From: Tubiluchus corallicola
Lineage: Eukaryota; Priapulida; Priapulimorpha; Priapulimorphida; Tubiluchidae
DNA: 21,222 nt
Reading direction: 5' to 3'
NCBI GenBank assembly: GCA_030141605.1
Contig: JAQGDQ010001912.1
Span: forward strand, 1 to 21,222
The position numbers and the translations under genes are program-made. A model generated the notes under the pieces. It saw only the letters and a list, made by a program, of their open reading frames with translations, did no database searches and was not told the origin of the DNA. Shown one piece after another: positions 8,051 to 16,502 of the stretch. Numbering within the stretch: position 1 is the stretch's first letter; each line of letters opens with the position of its first letter.

Positions 8051-8433
8051 GATTCATTGAATGATGACGATGAAAGGTCTGACGTCGCGCGCGTTATAAC
8101 GTATTGAAATTGCTACACTCCTTGGTTACATTCCAGACCTCAGGAAAGTTCGGAAGTAATATTTTGTCGCTTGCAAACTTTCATTTTCAAAGTAATATTT
8201 TACGAAGCAAGATGCCTATAAACAACAACCACCATAACGTTACTGTAGTATGTAAAACAGGGAGGGTCATTCGAAGACCACAACAAGAAATTCAGGGCCA
8301 GCCAAGAGGCAGATTGCCCACTCGAGGATCACACCAGCTAAGAGACAGACCACCAACACAAAATTCACGGCAGGAAGTGCCAGTTAGACTACCCATATTA
8401 TCCGGAAGCGGAACAGGACCTTCGTCTGTCAAC
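8051..8433 (+). pseudogene. Q/R-rich reading frame ending at a splice donor (possible exon)
   Basis: After a segment shared with 906-1090, an ATG at 8212 opens MPINNNHHNVTVVCKTGRVI and continues 74 codons of basic, Gln/Arg/Pro-rich sequence (RRPQQEIQGQPRGRLPTRGS and onward) to GTCAAC|GTAAGT, a consensus-like donor (8433/8434). An upstream ATG at 8104 is in the same frame. Composition is more GC-rich than the flanks. No acceptor, downstream exon or family was recognised. It could be a first coding exon of an unrelated gene, part of a LINE ORF, or a captured exon. Confidence 0.35.
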
Positions 8434-8574
8434 GTAAGTTATTATTCGTTTAAAAGAAAAGTCAAGCCTTCTAGGAGGTTAGGCCTATTTCAATGTTCGC
8501 GATAACCACTAGAAGGATTTAGAAATAAAACTGCAATAAGCGCTTCCTGTAACTAGTAAAATCACTTTTGCGAT

Positions 8575-8982
8575 TACCGTATCTATTCGAGTATAACGCG
8601 CACACGTGTATAACGCTCACCCCCTAATTTTCGATTAAAAATCGGTGTAAAACTTTGTTTCACTTTTTCTCGGCTCAGACCAAGCATTGTAAGTGACAAA
8701 CGTTGTTAAACACGTGCGGCCATGGTAAAAATCATTTATTGACAAAGTAAAGTAAATTATGATAATTGTGCAAAACATGCAATGCTTAACTCACGTTGCA
8801 GTGTGGGCGAGGCACCGTCTAGACATTGCACCGTCTGACAAAGTCTGCTAATGAGTCATTGCACAAATAATATATTGGTACATCTAAGCGTGTCACCCCA
8901 ACCCTCGTTTATAACGCACACCCAAACTTTGAGTTCTTTTTAGGTAGAAAATTTTGCACGTCATACTCGAATAAATACGGTA
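8575..8982. mobile_element. MITE-like element with terminal inverted repeats
   Basis: The ends are TACCGTATCTATTCGAGTAT and, inverted, TACCGTATTTATTCGAGTAT, so the outermost 20 bp pair with one mismatch. Subterminal ATAACGCGCAC/ATAACGCACAC motifs lie inside both ends. Length is about 408 bp with no transposase, so it is a non-autonomous DNA transposon. A TA duplication is possible because TA is the outermost dinucleotide at both ends. The superfamily cannot be fixed from this copy. Confidence 0.65.
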
Positions 8983-11150
8983 CTTCATGCTTGGGTGTTC
9001 CTACTTTCAAAGCCCATTCTTCTTTGAACGATGTCATTCGCCTTAAGAAAAGTTGCGCACTGCCAATCTTTACCAAAAATATAAACAGTTTTTACAAAAA
9101 ACTTAGATAGCCAATTTTGTAACATTATTGCGTAAATATCAGGCTGCAGAAGGTTGAATTAGTTTAAGCAGCTTACGGAAATCCACAAAGCGTTTACAAA
9201 GAATCGTGTAGTCTCTTAGTTACGTCATGATTTTCAAGTGAATGGCAGCAACCACCACGTCTGAAAATTTCTATTCAGATTTAGTACACTTTAGATTTAT
9301 GCTTTATGGCCAGTTTCGTTTTTTAAGTTCAAGTGATGACAGTAAAATAAAGCTATCATGGCAAGTGACTTGTTTATTTCCTTTAGCACACCACAAACAG
9401 TTTAAGTGCTGACGGTTTTCCTTTCTTAAACGCCTTACAGATTTTTCTTTAAAATTTCTACCTGAAAAGTTTATGTTCATTCGAAGACATACAGGTCTAC
9501 TTAGTGTAAACTTGCCTTGTCCTGTTTATCATTAATGACAATTTGAGTTTCATGTTGGTGAAAATCATTTTCAAGGCTTATTTTTAGTACTAGTAGCGTA
9601 GTCTACGTCTTATTATTTTTCCAATTTTCTGTATTGTTTTGTAATTTTTTTACATCTTTATAATTATTTCTCCTGTCAGAATTGTTCAGTATTTGTTGAA
9701 CTAATACATTACAGACGCTTGTATGTTGCGTTTACTAAGACATCTGGTGAATACAATAGTAATACTGACTTTTAATCAAACTAAACATAATATAATATAA
9801 GCTTTTATAACCTAAATCCTACTCAATTTACGAATACTGAATTCATTTTATTGTATATAAACTTTGATTTTTATCAACCCAACCTAGTAAACTAAGCCAG
9901 CAATTAGCAACTCACCCTCTCGTACAGCAGCCTACCTCATTACACAGTTTGTGCTGTAGAAACAATGATAGTCACACTGCCAATCGAGCCACAGATTTAA
10001 ATGTGGTGTTTAGGAAATATTTCGGTCTATCAGGACAGCATGTTTTAATTTAGTGTTGTCGGGGGCAGGTGTGAGAGACATAGGCGAAGTAATCATTTTA
10101 CGATTTTCGGACTGAGGTAGGTCTTGCGGCAGTTGGAAACTTTAAAGTTACGCACAATTTTAGATACCATAATTATATCTTTCCGTGTTTTCAATGTTAT
10201 TAATTTTACTATTTTCAAGTTGTCCCAATCGTATATATTAATTTCGCTGGTATGGGATTAATATATATAAGGTTCAGATGTATCAATGTGGAAGTATAAG
10301 GTTCAATTAGTATCAGATGCACAATGTTGAAGTTGAATACTAATTACACAGACTCAATTTTCATCTACCCCCGCCCCTAACTCCATAAAACGATTAAAAA
10401 TGTAAAATTAAAAAAAAATTATGTAATGTAAAACATGTTTCTGTTGTGTCATGTTAAATGTATATATAGTGTAAAATATGTCTTGTAAAATTTAATGTTT
10501 TTTTTGTAATATTGTTTTGTAAAATATTTTAATATTGTGTTTGTAAATTTGTAAATATGTTCATTTATTGTATATAATTAGGCCTTAGTTTTACACTTTA
10601 GTTTTTTTTAGTCTGCACTGGACGCATTTGTCTTGAACAGTGTTGTTTTTAACATTACGCTGAGGATTACTCAATTTTATAATATAAACTTGTATACTAA
10701 AATATTAAATGAAATTTTTATTATTATTGTGAACTATAAAACTTTTAGCAAAATCATAACTATCTCGAAACACTGCCCTCTATTTTACTGCTTTTCATTA
10801 AAATCATTAAGTGCTTGATATTACATCTGGTACCGATTCTGCTCAGCTGTACTACCAAAGCGGTAAACCTCTGAGGCAGGCTGCGGCGGCTTCGAATTTA
10901 TTAAACATCCATGGTTGTTCAGGCGGTAGTACAATTATAGGCTTATAGGCTACGTCTTACGATGTTCGATTCTCAAGCGTACGAAACTCAGAAATTTAAA
11001 GTTTAAACACAGCTATTGTAAGGCCCGCAGTCTTAATTTCTTTAAATTCTGTTTTAATTACATCAGTTGGAAATTTCTTATTAACAACGTCGTGTCTTTT
11101 TACAATTCAACGGATAGAAAACAGGATTAGCAGTGAACCACATTACTCTG
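8921..11150. repeat. Right arm of long inverted repeat (partner 1060-3300)
   Basis: This is the reverse-complement partner of 1060-3300. It begins inside the MITE and ends with repeat X running into the promoter of gene B. No gene is supported inside the arm. Its MITE is complete whereas the left arm keeps only a stub, suggesting this side is nearer the original arrangement. Confidence 0.9.
10484..11150 (+). repeat. Repeat X, copy in front of gene B
   Basis: Almost base-for-base the same as 1-664 (offset 10483), with isolated differences such as CTTAG/CTCAG near 504/10987. Here X continues without break into promoter motifs, TATA box and exon 1 of copy B, showing its natural position as 5' flank. 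Confidence 0.85.
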
Positions 11151-11370
11151 CCGTTAGAGTACACAGTCGGATTGGAAGTGACATATTTCGCACTCGCGTT
11201 GGAGCACACACTATAAAAATTTCCGCTGCTCAATATCTGAAACACTACGTGTACTCTAACGTCCGCGTAACAAGAACAATTAAAACGTGTACTCTGACGT
11301 CCGCAATGTAACAATTCAGTCGTCTTTAATCCCTGGCTAGCTATAAAAATCTGTAGCCGCCAAACTTTCA
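11115..11370 (+). promoter_or_regulatory. Promoter of Q-rich gene copy B
   Basis: CCGTTAGAGTACACA (11151-11165) and a variant CGTTGGAGCACACAC (about 11196-11210) are in sense. GTGTACTCTAAC (11249-11260) and GTGTACTCTGACG (11287-11299) are inverted, the last being an extra copy seen only here. The core is TATAAAAA (11342-11349) with Inr-like TTTCAGCACTT, A at 11370, 28 nt from the TATA start. The predicted 5' UTR is about 90 nt because of extra sequence absent from copy C. An upstream ATG near 11397 appears to be in frame with the signal peptide ATG, a possible alternative start. Confidence 0.65.
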
Positions 11371-11459
11371 GCACTTACCTAACGCACAGACTGTAGATGT
11401 TAATTAGATGTTCTATTTTTGGCAATTTTCGCTTCACAAGTCTAATAAACAGTCACAAG

Positions 11460-12044
11460 ATGCGTTTCACATTGGCATTATTATTTTTTGGCATTCTTTA
11501 TCTTTGTCTTGTCTTCGAAGGAAAAAACAGTATTTCGAAGGTAATAAATTTCTCTTATATTAATTTACATTAGCATTTATTATCAAAATATCTAAAACTA
11601 TTTAAGTCTAAAGTTTTCTGAATAACATGTTTGGTTTCATACATGTTATGTTATGCATAAAATGAAATGAAGAATAATTTTCCATATTGTTTGAAAAATC
11701 TTTGTTTTTTTAACAAAAATATGTCTATGTTACAGAAAATGGAAAAATTGCAGTTGAATCCAATTGAACAGCAACAAGAACAACAACAGGAACAAGGACA
11801 CAAACAAGGACAGGAACAGGAACAACATCAACAACAACAACACCAACAACAAATTCTTGGACAATTCATGGCACATGTGCAAACACAACTTGAATGCATT
11901 TCACGCATACAACAACAGCAACAACAACAATTACAACAACAGCAACAACTATTACAACAACAGCAACAATTATCACAACAGCAAAATATACATCCCAGAC
12001 AAAACAGACGACGATATAGACAACGCCCATACAACAACAGATGA
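11460..12044 (+). CDS. Secreted glutamine-rich protein, copy B (C-terminally shortened)
   Basis: Exon 1 (11460-11540) encodes 27 residues starting MRFTLALLFFGILYLCLVF, a signal peptide, and ends AAG|GTAATA. The intron is 11541-11735 (195 nt, phase 0, TTACAG end). Exon 2 (11736-12044) adds 102 residues, 129 in total: KMEKLQLNP leader, EQQQEQ/GHKQGQEQEQ tract, core QQQILGQFMAHVQTQLECIS, long polyQ runs with regular Leu pairs, and a basic tail RRRYRQRPYNNR. The stop TGA sits where copy C has CGA. Beyond it the frame stays open as RGSNSVYNFFN and then TGA, so a C-to-T change removed the conserved VYNFFN tail. ERIS is ECIS here, adding a cysteine. The protein is probably expressed, but a decaying copy is possible. 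Confidence 0.65.
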
Positions 12045-12126
12045 CGCGGATCCAACAGCGTGTACAATTTCTTCAACTGATGATATCATGATGATATAAT
12101 GATATGATGGAACCACTTCTGCTTCC

Positions 12127-12203
12127 GAACATTTTTTCGAAATTTTGACCAAACAGCCTGCGGAAAAAACGTTCTAGCAGCGCCTGGTGGGACTCTCGGA
12201 AGG
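12127..12203 (-). repeat. Antisense fragment of repeat R in 3' region of gene B
   Basis: TTTTTTCGAAATTTTGACCA through CGGAAGGAG is the reverse complement of the R middle block (about 14500-14575). It begins within 85 nt of the stop codon and joins directly to a damaged copy of the histone-type hairpin, so the junction destroyed part of the stem. Confidence 0.75.
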
Positions 12204-12240
12204 AGCCTTTTCAGGGCCAGAAAATTTATCCGAAAGAAAA
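12203..12240 (+). terminator. Degenerate histone-type stem-loop, gene B proximal
   Basis: The loop and right arm TTTCAGGGCC and the downstream CGAAAGAAAA (12231-12240) are kept. The left arm reads GAGCCT instead of GGCCCT, leaving mismatches in the stem. The change comes from fusion with the antisense R fragment. This site is probably not functional as a stem-loop-binding-protein site. Confidence 0.55.
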
Positions 12241-12360
12241 TTCTGATTTGCAATTTATATTACTATTATTAGTATTATCATTAAATTAAATTAATTTAAA
12301 TTAAATTTAAAAAACCAAATTAAAACAGAATTCTTCTGACTTTTCAATATTAATATCTCT

Positions 12361-12491
12361 TATATTAATTTCGCTGGTATCTTAATATATATATTTATAT
12401 ATAAGATTCGAGGCTACAGCTCCGACGAGGACACCATTTGCGGCGATCTATACATCAAACGAAAGGTCTCGATCTAGTGTCGTGCCATTGA
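12361..12491 (-). repeat. Antisense tail fragment of repeat R
   Basis: The segment from the AT hairpin through GATTCGAGGCTACAGC to CGATCTAGTGTCGTG is the reverse complement of the R tail at about 18655-18776. It contains the recurring hairpin with loop TTTCGCTGGTATC (12361-12389). Confidence 0.7.
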
Positions 12492-12570
12492 ACAACTTTC
12501 CCCTAATTATTAAAATTTAAAATTCAAACAATATTTTTTATTTTTCTTTCCTTCATAACAATAATATACA

Positions 12571-12687
12571 CAACACAGAAACAGACAATACAGACAACGA
12601 CCATACTTTCCACAAAGACGGCGCCCAACCAGAGGGAACAATTGTAGATGCGGAAAAACTGTTTACAATTTCTATAACTCACAATGA
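12571..12687 (+). pseudogene. Exon-2 C-terminal remnant of a copy-A-type gene
   Basis: This matches 6195-6311 of copy A almost exactly, in the same frame: QHRNRQYRQRPYFPQRR through CRCGKTVYNFYNSQ and TGA, with one TGT/TGC synonymous change. It has no exon 1, promoter or acceptor. Upstream it abuts gene-3'-flank sequence at ATATACACAACACAG. It records a recombination between an A-type and a B-type unit. It is followed by an intact histone-type hairpin. Confidence 0.85.
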
Positions 12688-12746
12688 GGAAAAGCTGTGA
12701 CGAAGTACACCACTTCTGCATAGAGATCTGCATAAAATAACCAACA

Positions 12747-12784
12747 GGCCCTTTTCAGGGCCACAAAGTTTATCAGAAAGAAAA
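12747..12784 (+). terminator. Histone-type 3' end signal, intact, unit B
   Basis: GGCCCTTTTCAGGGCC (12747-12762) has CCAACA before it and ACAAA after it, then GAAAGAAAA from 12776. It follows the exon-2 remnant by the same distance class as in copy A, apart from a small 12-bp duplication (TGCATAGAGATC). It is about 700 nt from the gene B stop codon, so its use by B would need a long 3' UTR. Confidence 0.65.
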
Positions 12785-13445
12785 TTCTGATTTTGCATAT
12801 TCAACTTTCCCCTAATTATTAAAATTTAATTTTAAACATAAATTCAAACACAATATTTTTTATTTTTGTTTCCTTCATAACAATAATGTACACATTGCAT
12901 ATGTCAAACAAAACTTAGTTTTAACCGTTTAGTGGTTAATATTCAATCAAATAATACCGTTTTGAACGTACTGGCCATTATTTGCCTCTATATACTGTAA
13001 GCTGAGAACTCATACACAAGTTATATAATTTGTACTTTTAATAATATTGTGGATAATGAGCCAAAACGCAGTACGGCTTTGATTTGGTGCGAAAAACAAG
13101 AAAATAGTAACTGCGAAAAATGATAATAATTAACAAACAATAAGTAGTGCTTAACAAGTAAGCAAATGAGTTGAGAAAAACGACTGCAGATAGATTTAGT
13201 ATTACGCATTTAAAATTAAAGTGAAGACATACTATTGCTGGTTTTCAAAATATTATACTTAATGCAAACTTATTTTATTTTCTCTCGATTGCTGTGAAAA
13301 TAATAACTTTGAGTACGCGCTATAAAAACGTTTGCTGCAAAACAGGATTAGCCTTGCGCGCTGGCGTTAGAGTACACACTATATAGATTTTGCTGAATTA
13401 AAGCTATAAGCAATAATGGATGACGTCAGAATAATGCCTTTGCGC
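12785..13445 (+). promoter_or_regulatory. Gene-downstream module, unit B
   Basis: Same order as 6397-6930: GTTTAGTGGTTAATATTCAA, CTATAAAAACG near 13320, GCGTTAGAGTACACAC (13364-13379), TATATAGA, and CRE TGACGTCA (13421-13428). The polyadenylation hexamer of copy A is AACAAA here. The module is cut at ATGCCTTTGCG by the A/C satellite and resumes, with some overlap, at 14301. Confidence 0.4.
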
Positions 13446-13995
13446 ACAGCACCACACCATAACACCACACTGCACCACACCACCCACCCACCTACACACC
13501 ACACCACCCACACCATACCACTCCACCACATCACACCACACCATACCACTGCAGCACACCGCACCACCCACACACCACACCACACCACCCACACACCATA
13601 CGACTCCACCACATCACACTGCACAGCACCACACCATAACACCACACTGCACCACACCACCCATACCATACCACTCCACCACATCACACCACACCGCACC
13701 ATACCACTGCAGCACACCGCACCACCCACACACCACACCACACCACCCACACCATACGACTCCACCACATCACACCACACTGCACCACACCATACCACTG
13801 CACTGCACCACACCACACCACACCGCACCACCCACACCATAATACTCCACCACATCACACCACACTGCACCACAACACCCGCCCACCCACACACCACGCC
13901 ACCCACTCCATACCACACTACCCACACCACACCCCACACACCCTACCACCCCACCACACCATCCATAGCACAACACCACCACACCACATCAAATC
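13446..13995. repeat. A/C-only satellite with about 80-bp and 160-175-bp periods
   Basis: About 550 bp are almost entirely A, C and T on the plus strand with very few G. ACTCCACCACATCACAC recurs near 13520, 13602, 13674, 13760 and 13843. Longer blocks (for example from CAGCACCACACCATAACACC at 13447 and 13623) recur about 176 bp apart. The long plus-strand open frame here (Thr/His/Pro-rich) and the minus-strand Val/Trp/Gly/Cys frames are composition artefacts. At about 14005 the strand bias flips to GATGAT/GGTGGT. Confidence 0.85.
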
Positions 13996-14300
13996 CACCA
14001 CCTCACGTGGTGATCGTGATGTTGATGATGATGATGGTGGTGGTGGCAACGATGACGACACCTATAGCACAAGCACCAACAGCACAGCATTGCAACAAAA
14101 CCATTCCAAACATTTTTCACAAAGTTGAAACTATGTGCTATAATATAATAAATAGCAAAGGCCCCGCAAAAGATTTTGCATAAAAAACCACGTGTAATCA
14201 ATAATACGCGAACGTCCTACACAGTCCTCATTTATAACACAACGCCCGTAACATCCTGCCTACCGTTTGTTTAACTAAAGCAAACCCGTAGCAGGCAGCT
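13996..14300. other. Satellite tail and unassigned flank
   Basis: CACGTGGTGATC is followed by GATGATGATG and GGTGGTGGTGG, roughly the inverted composition of the satellite. AT-rich sequence without a recognised feature then runs up to the restart of the gene-downstream module. Confidence 0.5.
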
Positions 14301-14742
14301 TTTTGCTGAATTAAAGTTATAAGATTACAGCAGAGTACAATGGACAACAATGCCTTTGCGTCAACAGTTTTCTAAGCGAAAATTGCCGAAAATAGAACTC
14401 CTAATTAACTCGCCAATACTCCTCTCGGTGGACCTGCCCTAACATATAGCCCACATCATCGTGTAGCCCCGTTCTTCCTCTTTGTAAAGAGTACCATATC
14501 TCCTTCCGAGAGTCCCACTGGGCGACGCTAGAACGTTTTTCCCGCAGGCTGTTTGGTCAAAATTTCGAAAAAATCGCGAGTTGGGTCCGGGAAAACGCCC
14601 GTTGCGGGGCGCCCTGGTCCTCTCGGGAATTCTAAATATGCCTACTACACCCAACGCTAAACGGGCTACCTATCCATACCCAGCACCACCTTCGGCCCGT
14701 TTCCGTTCTCTACATCTCAGCCGTATAACTTTTGCAAAAAAC
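14301..14742 (+). repeat. Repeat R, copy 2 (3'-truncated)
   Basis: TTTTGCTGAATTAAAGTTAT onward matches copy 1 through the GGGGCGCCCTGG block and the CATACCCAGCACCACC block. It ends at TTTTGCAAAAAACAG, where a (CT)n microsatellite begins. The R tail is missing. The 71-codon minus-strand frame is at 14439-14654. Confidence 0.75.
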
Positions 14743-14777
<35 letters not shown>

Positions 14778-14935
14778 TCTCTTGCTCTCTCTTCCTCTCT
14801 CACTCTCCTGCTCTCTCACTCTCCTGCTCTCTCTCTCTCTCTCTCTCTTACTCTCTCTCTCTTTCGCTCTCTCTCTCTCTCTCCCTCTCTCTTGCTCTCT
14901 CTTCCTCTCTCACTCTCCTGCTCTCTCTCTCTCTC

Positions 14936-14969
<34 letters not shown>
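14743..14969. repeat. (CT)n then (ATT)n microsatellite 1
   Basis: An imperfect CT-rich tract with interspersed TGCT and TCCT to about 14936 is followed by ATT triplets to 14969. Ser/Leu/Ile-rich open frames across it are artefacts. Confidence 0.95.
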
Positions 14970-14971
<2 letters not shown>

Positions 14972-15224
14972 CGGGTACATTAATTGGATTTTTAAGTGCC
15001 AAAGAAATTTGTTTATTTTGGCCTAGTTTAGATAAATGTAATGAAATTTAGAAACACCTTGTAACATAATGTAGTATAAAGTGCGTTAGATGCATTAGTT
15101 CTCATTTGTAAACTTTCTGTAAGAAGTAGGTTATGACTGTCTTTAACGAAATATAAAGAGTTTCTGCAATCTTGTGTCAGTAATCTATTATGACAATGTG
15201 CTGCCATCTGTCGCACGACAGCAG
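14970..15224 (-). repeat. 255-bp repeat, copy 1 (possible retroelement 3' end)
   Basis: This duplicates 15441-15696. Read on the minus strand it ends TTAATGTACCCGATA and then (TAA)n, which resembles the 3' end and microsatellite tail of many LINEs or SINEs. Its other end carries the palindrome CTGTCGCACGACAG. No coding potential was recognised. Confidence 0.6.
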
Positions 15225-15267
15225 TAATTAATATATTTGTGTGGAATAAAAATGTCATGTTAGTGAT

Positions 15268-15384
15268 GCTCTCTCTCTCTCTCTCTCTCTTTCGCTCTCT
15301 CTTTCTCTCTCTTTCTCTACGTCTTTCTCTCTCTCTCTCTCTTCCTCTCTCACTCTCCTGCTCTCTCTCTATTATTATTATTAC

Positions 15385-15440
<56 letters not shown>
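15268..15440. repeat. (CT)n then (ATT)n microsatellite 2
   Basis: Same arrangement as the first block: a CT-rich tract to about 15370 followed by a longer ATT run to 15440. Together with the next repeat it forms a tandem duplication of the composite at about 470-bp period. Confidence 0.95.
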
Positions 15441-15443
<3 letters not shown>

Positions 15444-15696
15444 CGGGTACATTAATTGTATTTTTAAGTGCCAAAGAAATTTGTTTATTTTGGCCTAGTT
15501 TAGATAAATGTAATGAAATTTAGAAACACTTTGTAACATAATGTAGCGTAAAGTGCGTTAGATGCATTAGTTCTCATTTGTAAACTTTCTGTAAGAAGTA
15601 GGTTATGCCTGTCTTTAACGAAATATAAAGAGTTTCTGCAATCTTGTGTCAGTAATCTATTATGACAATGTGCTGCCATCTGTCGCGCGACAGCAG
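15441..15696 (-). repeat. 255-bp repeat, copy 2
   Basis: Close match to 14970-15224. The palindrome is perfect here: CTGTCGCGCGACAG. It is followed by unrelated sequence. Confidence 0.6.
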
Positions 15697-15937
15697 ATTG
15701 TCATAAAACCAACCTGTTTCACATCGGATTAACTATTTATAACATTTTAAAGCATGAAAAAGTGCAATGTAGCAACATAAATTACTTCTTGTTATTTATT
15801 TAATTACGCATCTATTTAAGTTTTATTAATTTGACATTTAACACGTATCTTTGCAAGTATCAAGCTTTGTGTCTGTTTAAATCTATAATGCCAGTGATAT
15901 ATTATTACTAATTAACGCACATATTCCGCATAACAAC
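15697..15937. other. AT-rich stretch, nothing recognised
   Basis: Unique within the window, with no open frame or motif that can be supported. Confidence 0.4.
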
Positions 15938-16310
15938 TATAAAACTTTTATAAACTATAAATCTCGAAACACTGCCCTCTACTTTACTGCTTTTCATTAA
16001 AATCATTAAGTGCTTGATATTACATCTGGTACCGATTCTGCTCAGCTGTACTACCAAAGCGGTAAACCTCTGAGGCAGGCTGCGGCGGCTTCGAATTTAT
16101 TAAACATCCATGGTTGTTCAGGCGGCAGTACAATTATAGGCTTATAGGCTATGTCTTACGATGTTCGATTCTCAAGCGTACGAAACTTTTGTAAGGCCCG
16201 CAGTCTTAATTTCTTTAAATTCTGTTTCAATTACATCAGTTGGAAATTTCTTATTAACAACGTCGTGTCTTTTTACAATTCAACGGATTAGCACTGAACC
16301 ACATTACTCT
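15938..16310 (+). repeat. Repeat X, shortened copy in front of gene C
   Basis: This matches the downstream half of X from TCTCGAAACACTGCCCTCTA. An internal deletion near 16190 removes CAGAAATTTAAAGTTTAAAC and some following bases. It leads directly into the promoter of copy C. Confidence 0.8.
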
Positions 16311-16311
16311 G

Positions 16312-16489
16312 CCGTTAGAGTACACACTCGGATTGGAAGTGACATATTTCGCACTCGCGTTGGAGTACACACTATAAAAATTTCCGCTGCTCAATATCTG
16401 AAACGCGACGTGTACGTTAACGTCCGTGTAACAATTCAGTCGTCTTAATCCCTGGGTAGCTATAAAAATCTGTAGCCGCCAAAATTTCA
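16312..16489 (+). promoter_or_regulatory. Promoter of Q-rich gene copy C
   Basis: CCGTTAGAGTACACAC (16312-16327) and GCGTTGGAGTACACAC (16357-16372) are in sense; an altered GTGTACGTTAACG (16410-16422) is inverted. The core TATAAAAA (16461-16468) and Inr-like TTTCAG with A at 16489 keep the 28-nt spacing. The predicted 5' UTR is only about 14 nt. The promoter shows no obvious damage although the coding region has stops. Confidence 0.65.
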
Positions 16490-16502
16490 GCACTTCTTCA
16501 AG

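Noticed and set aside
13416-14183. 255-codon plus-strand frame rich in Thr, His and Pro, with opposing Val/Trp/Gly/Cys frames
   Set aside because: It lies over an A/C-only satellite where stop codons cannot easily form. There is no promoter, splice or family support.
14743-15440. Ser/Leu/Ile-rich open frames across the CT and ATT tracts
   Set aside because: Microsatellite translation artefacts.
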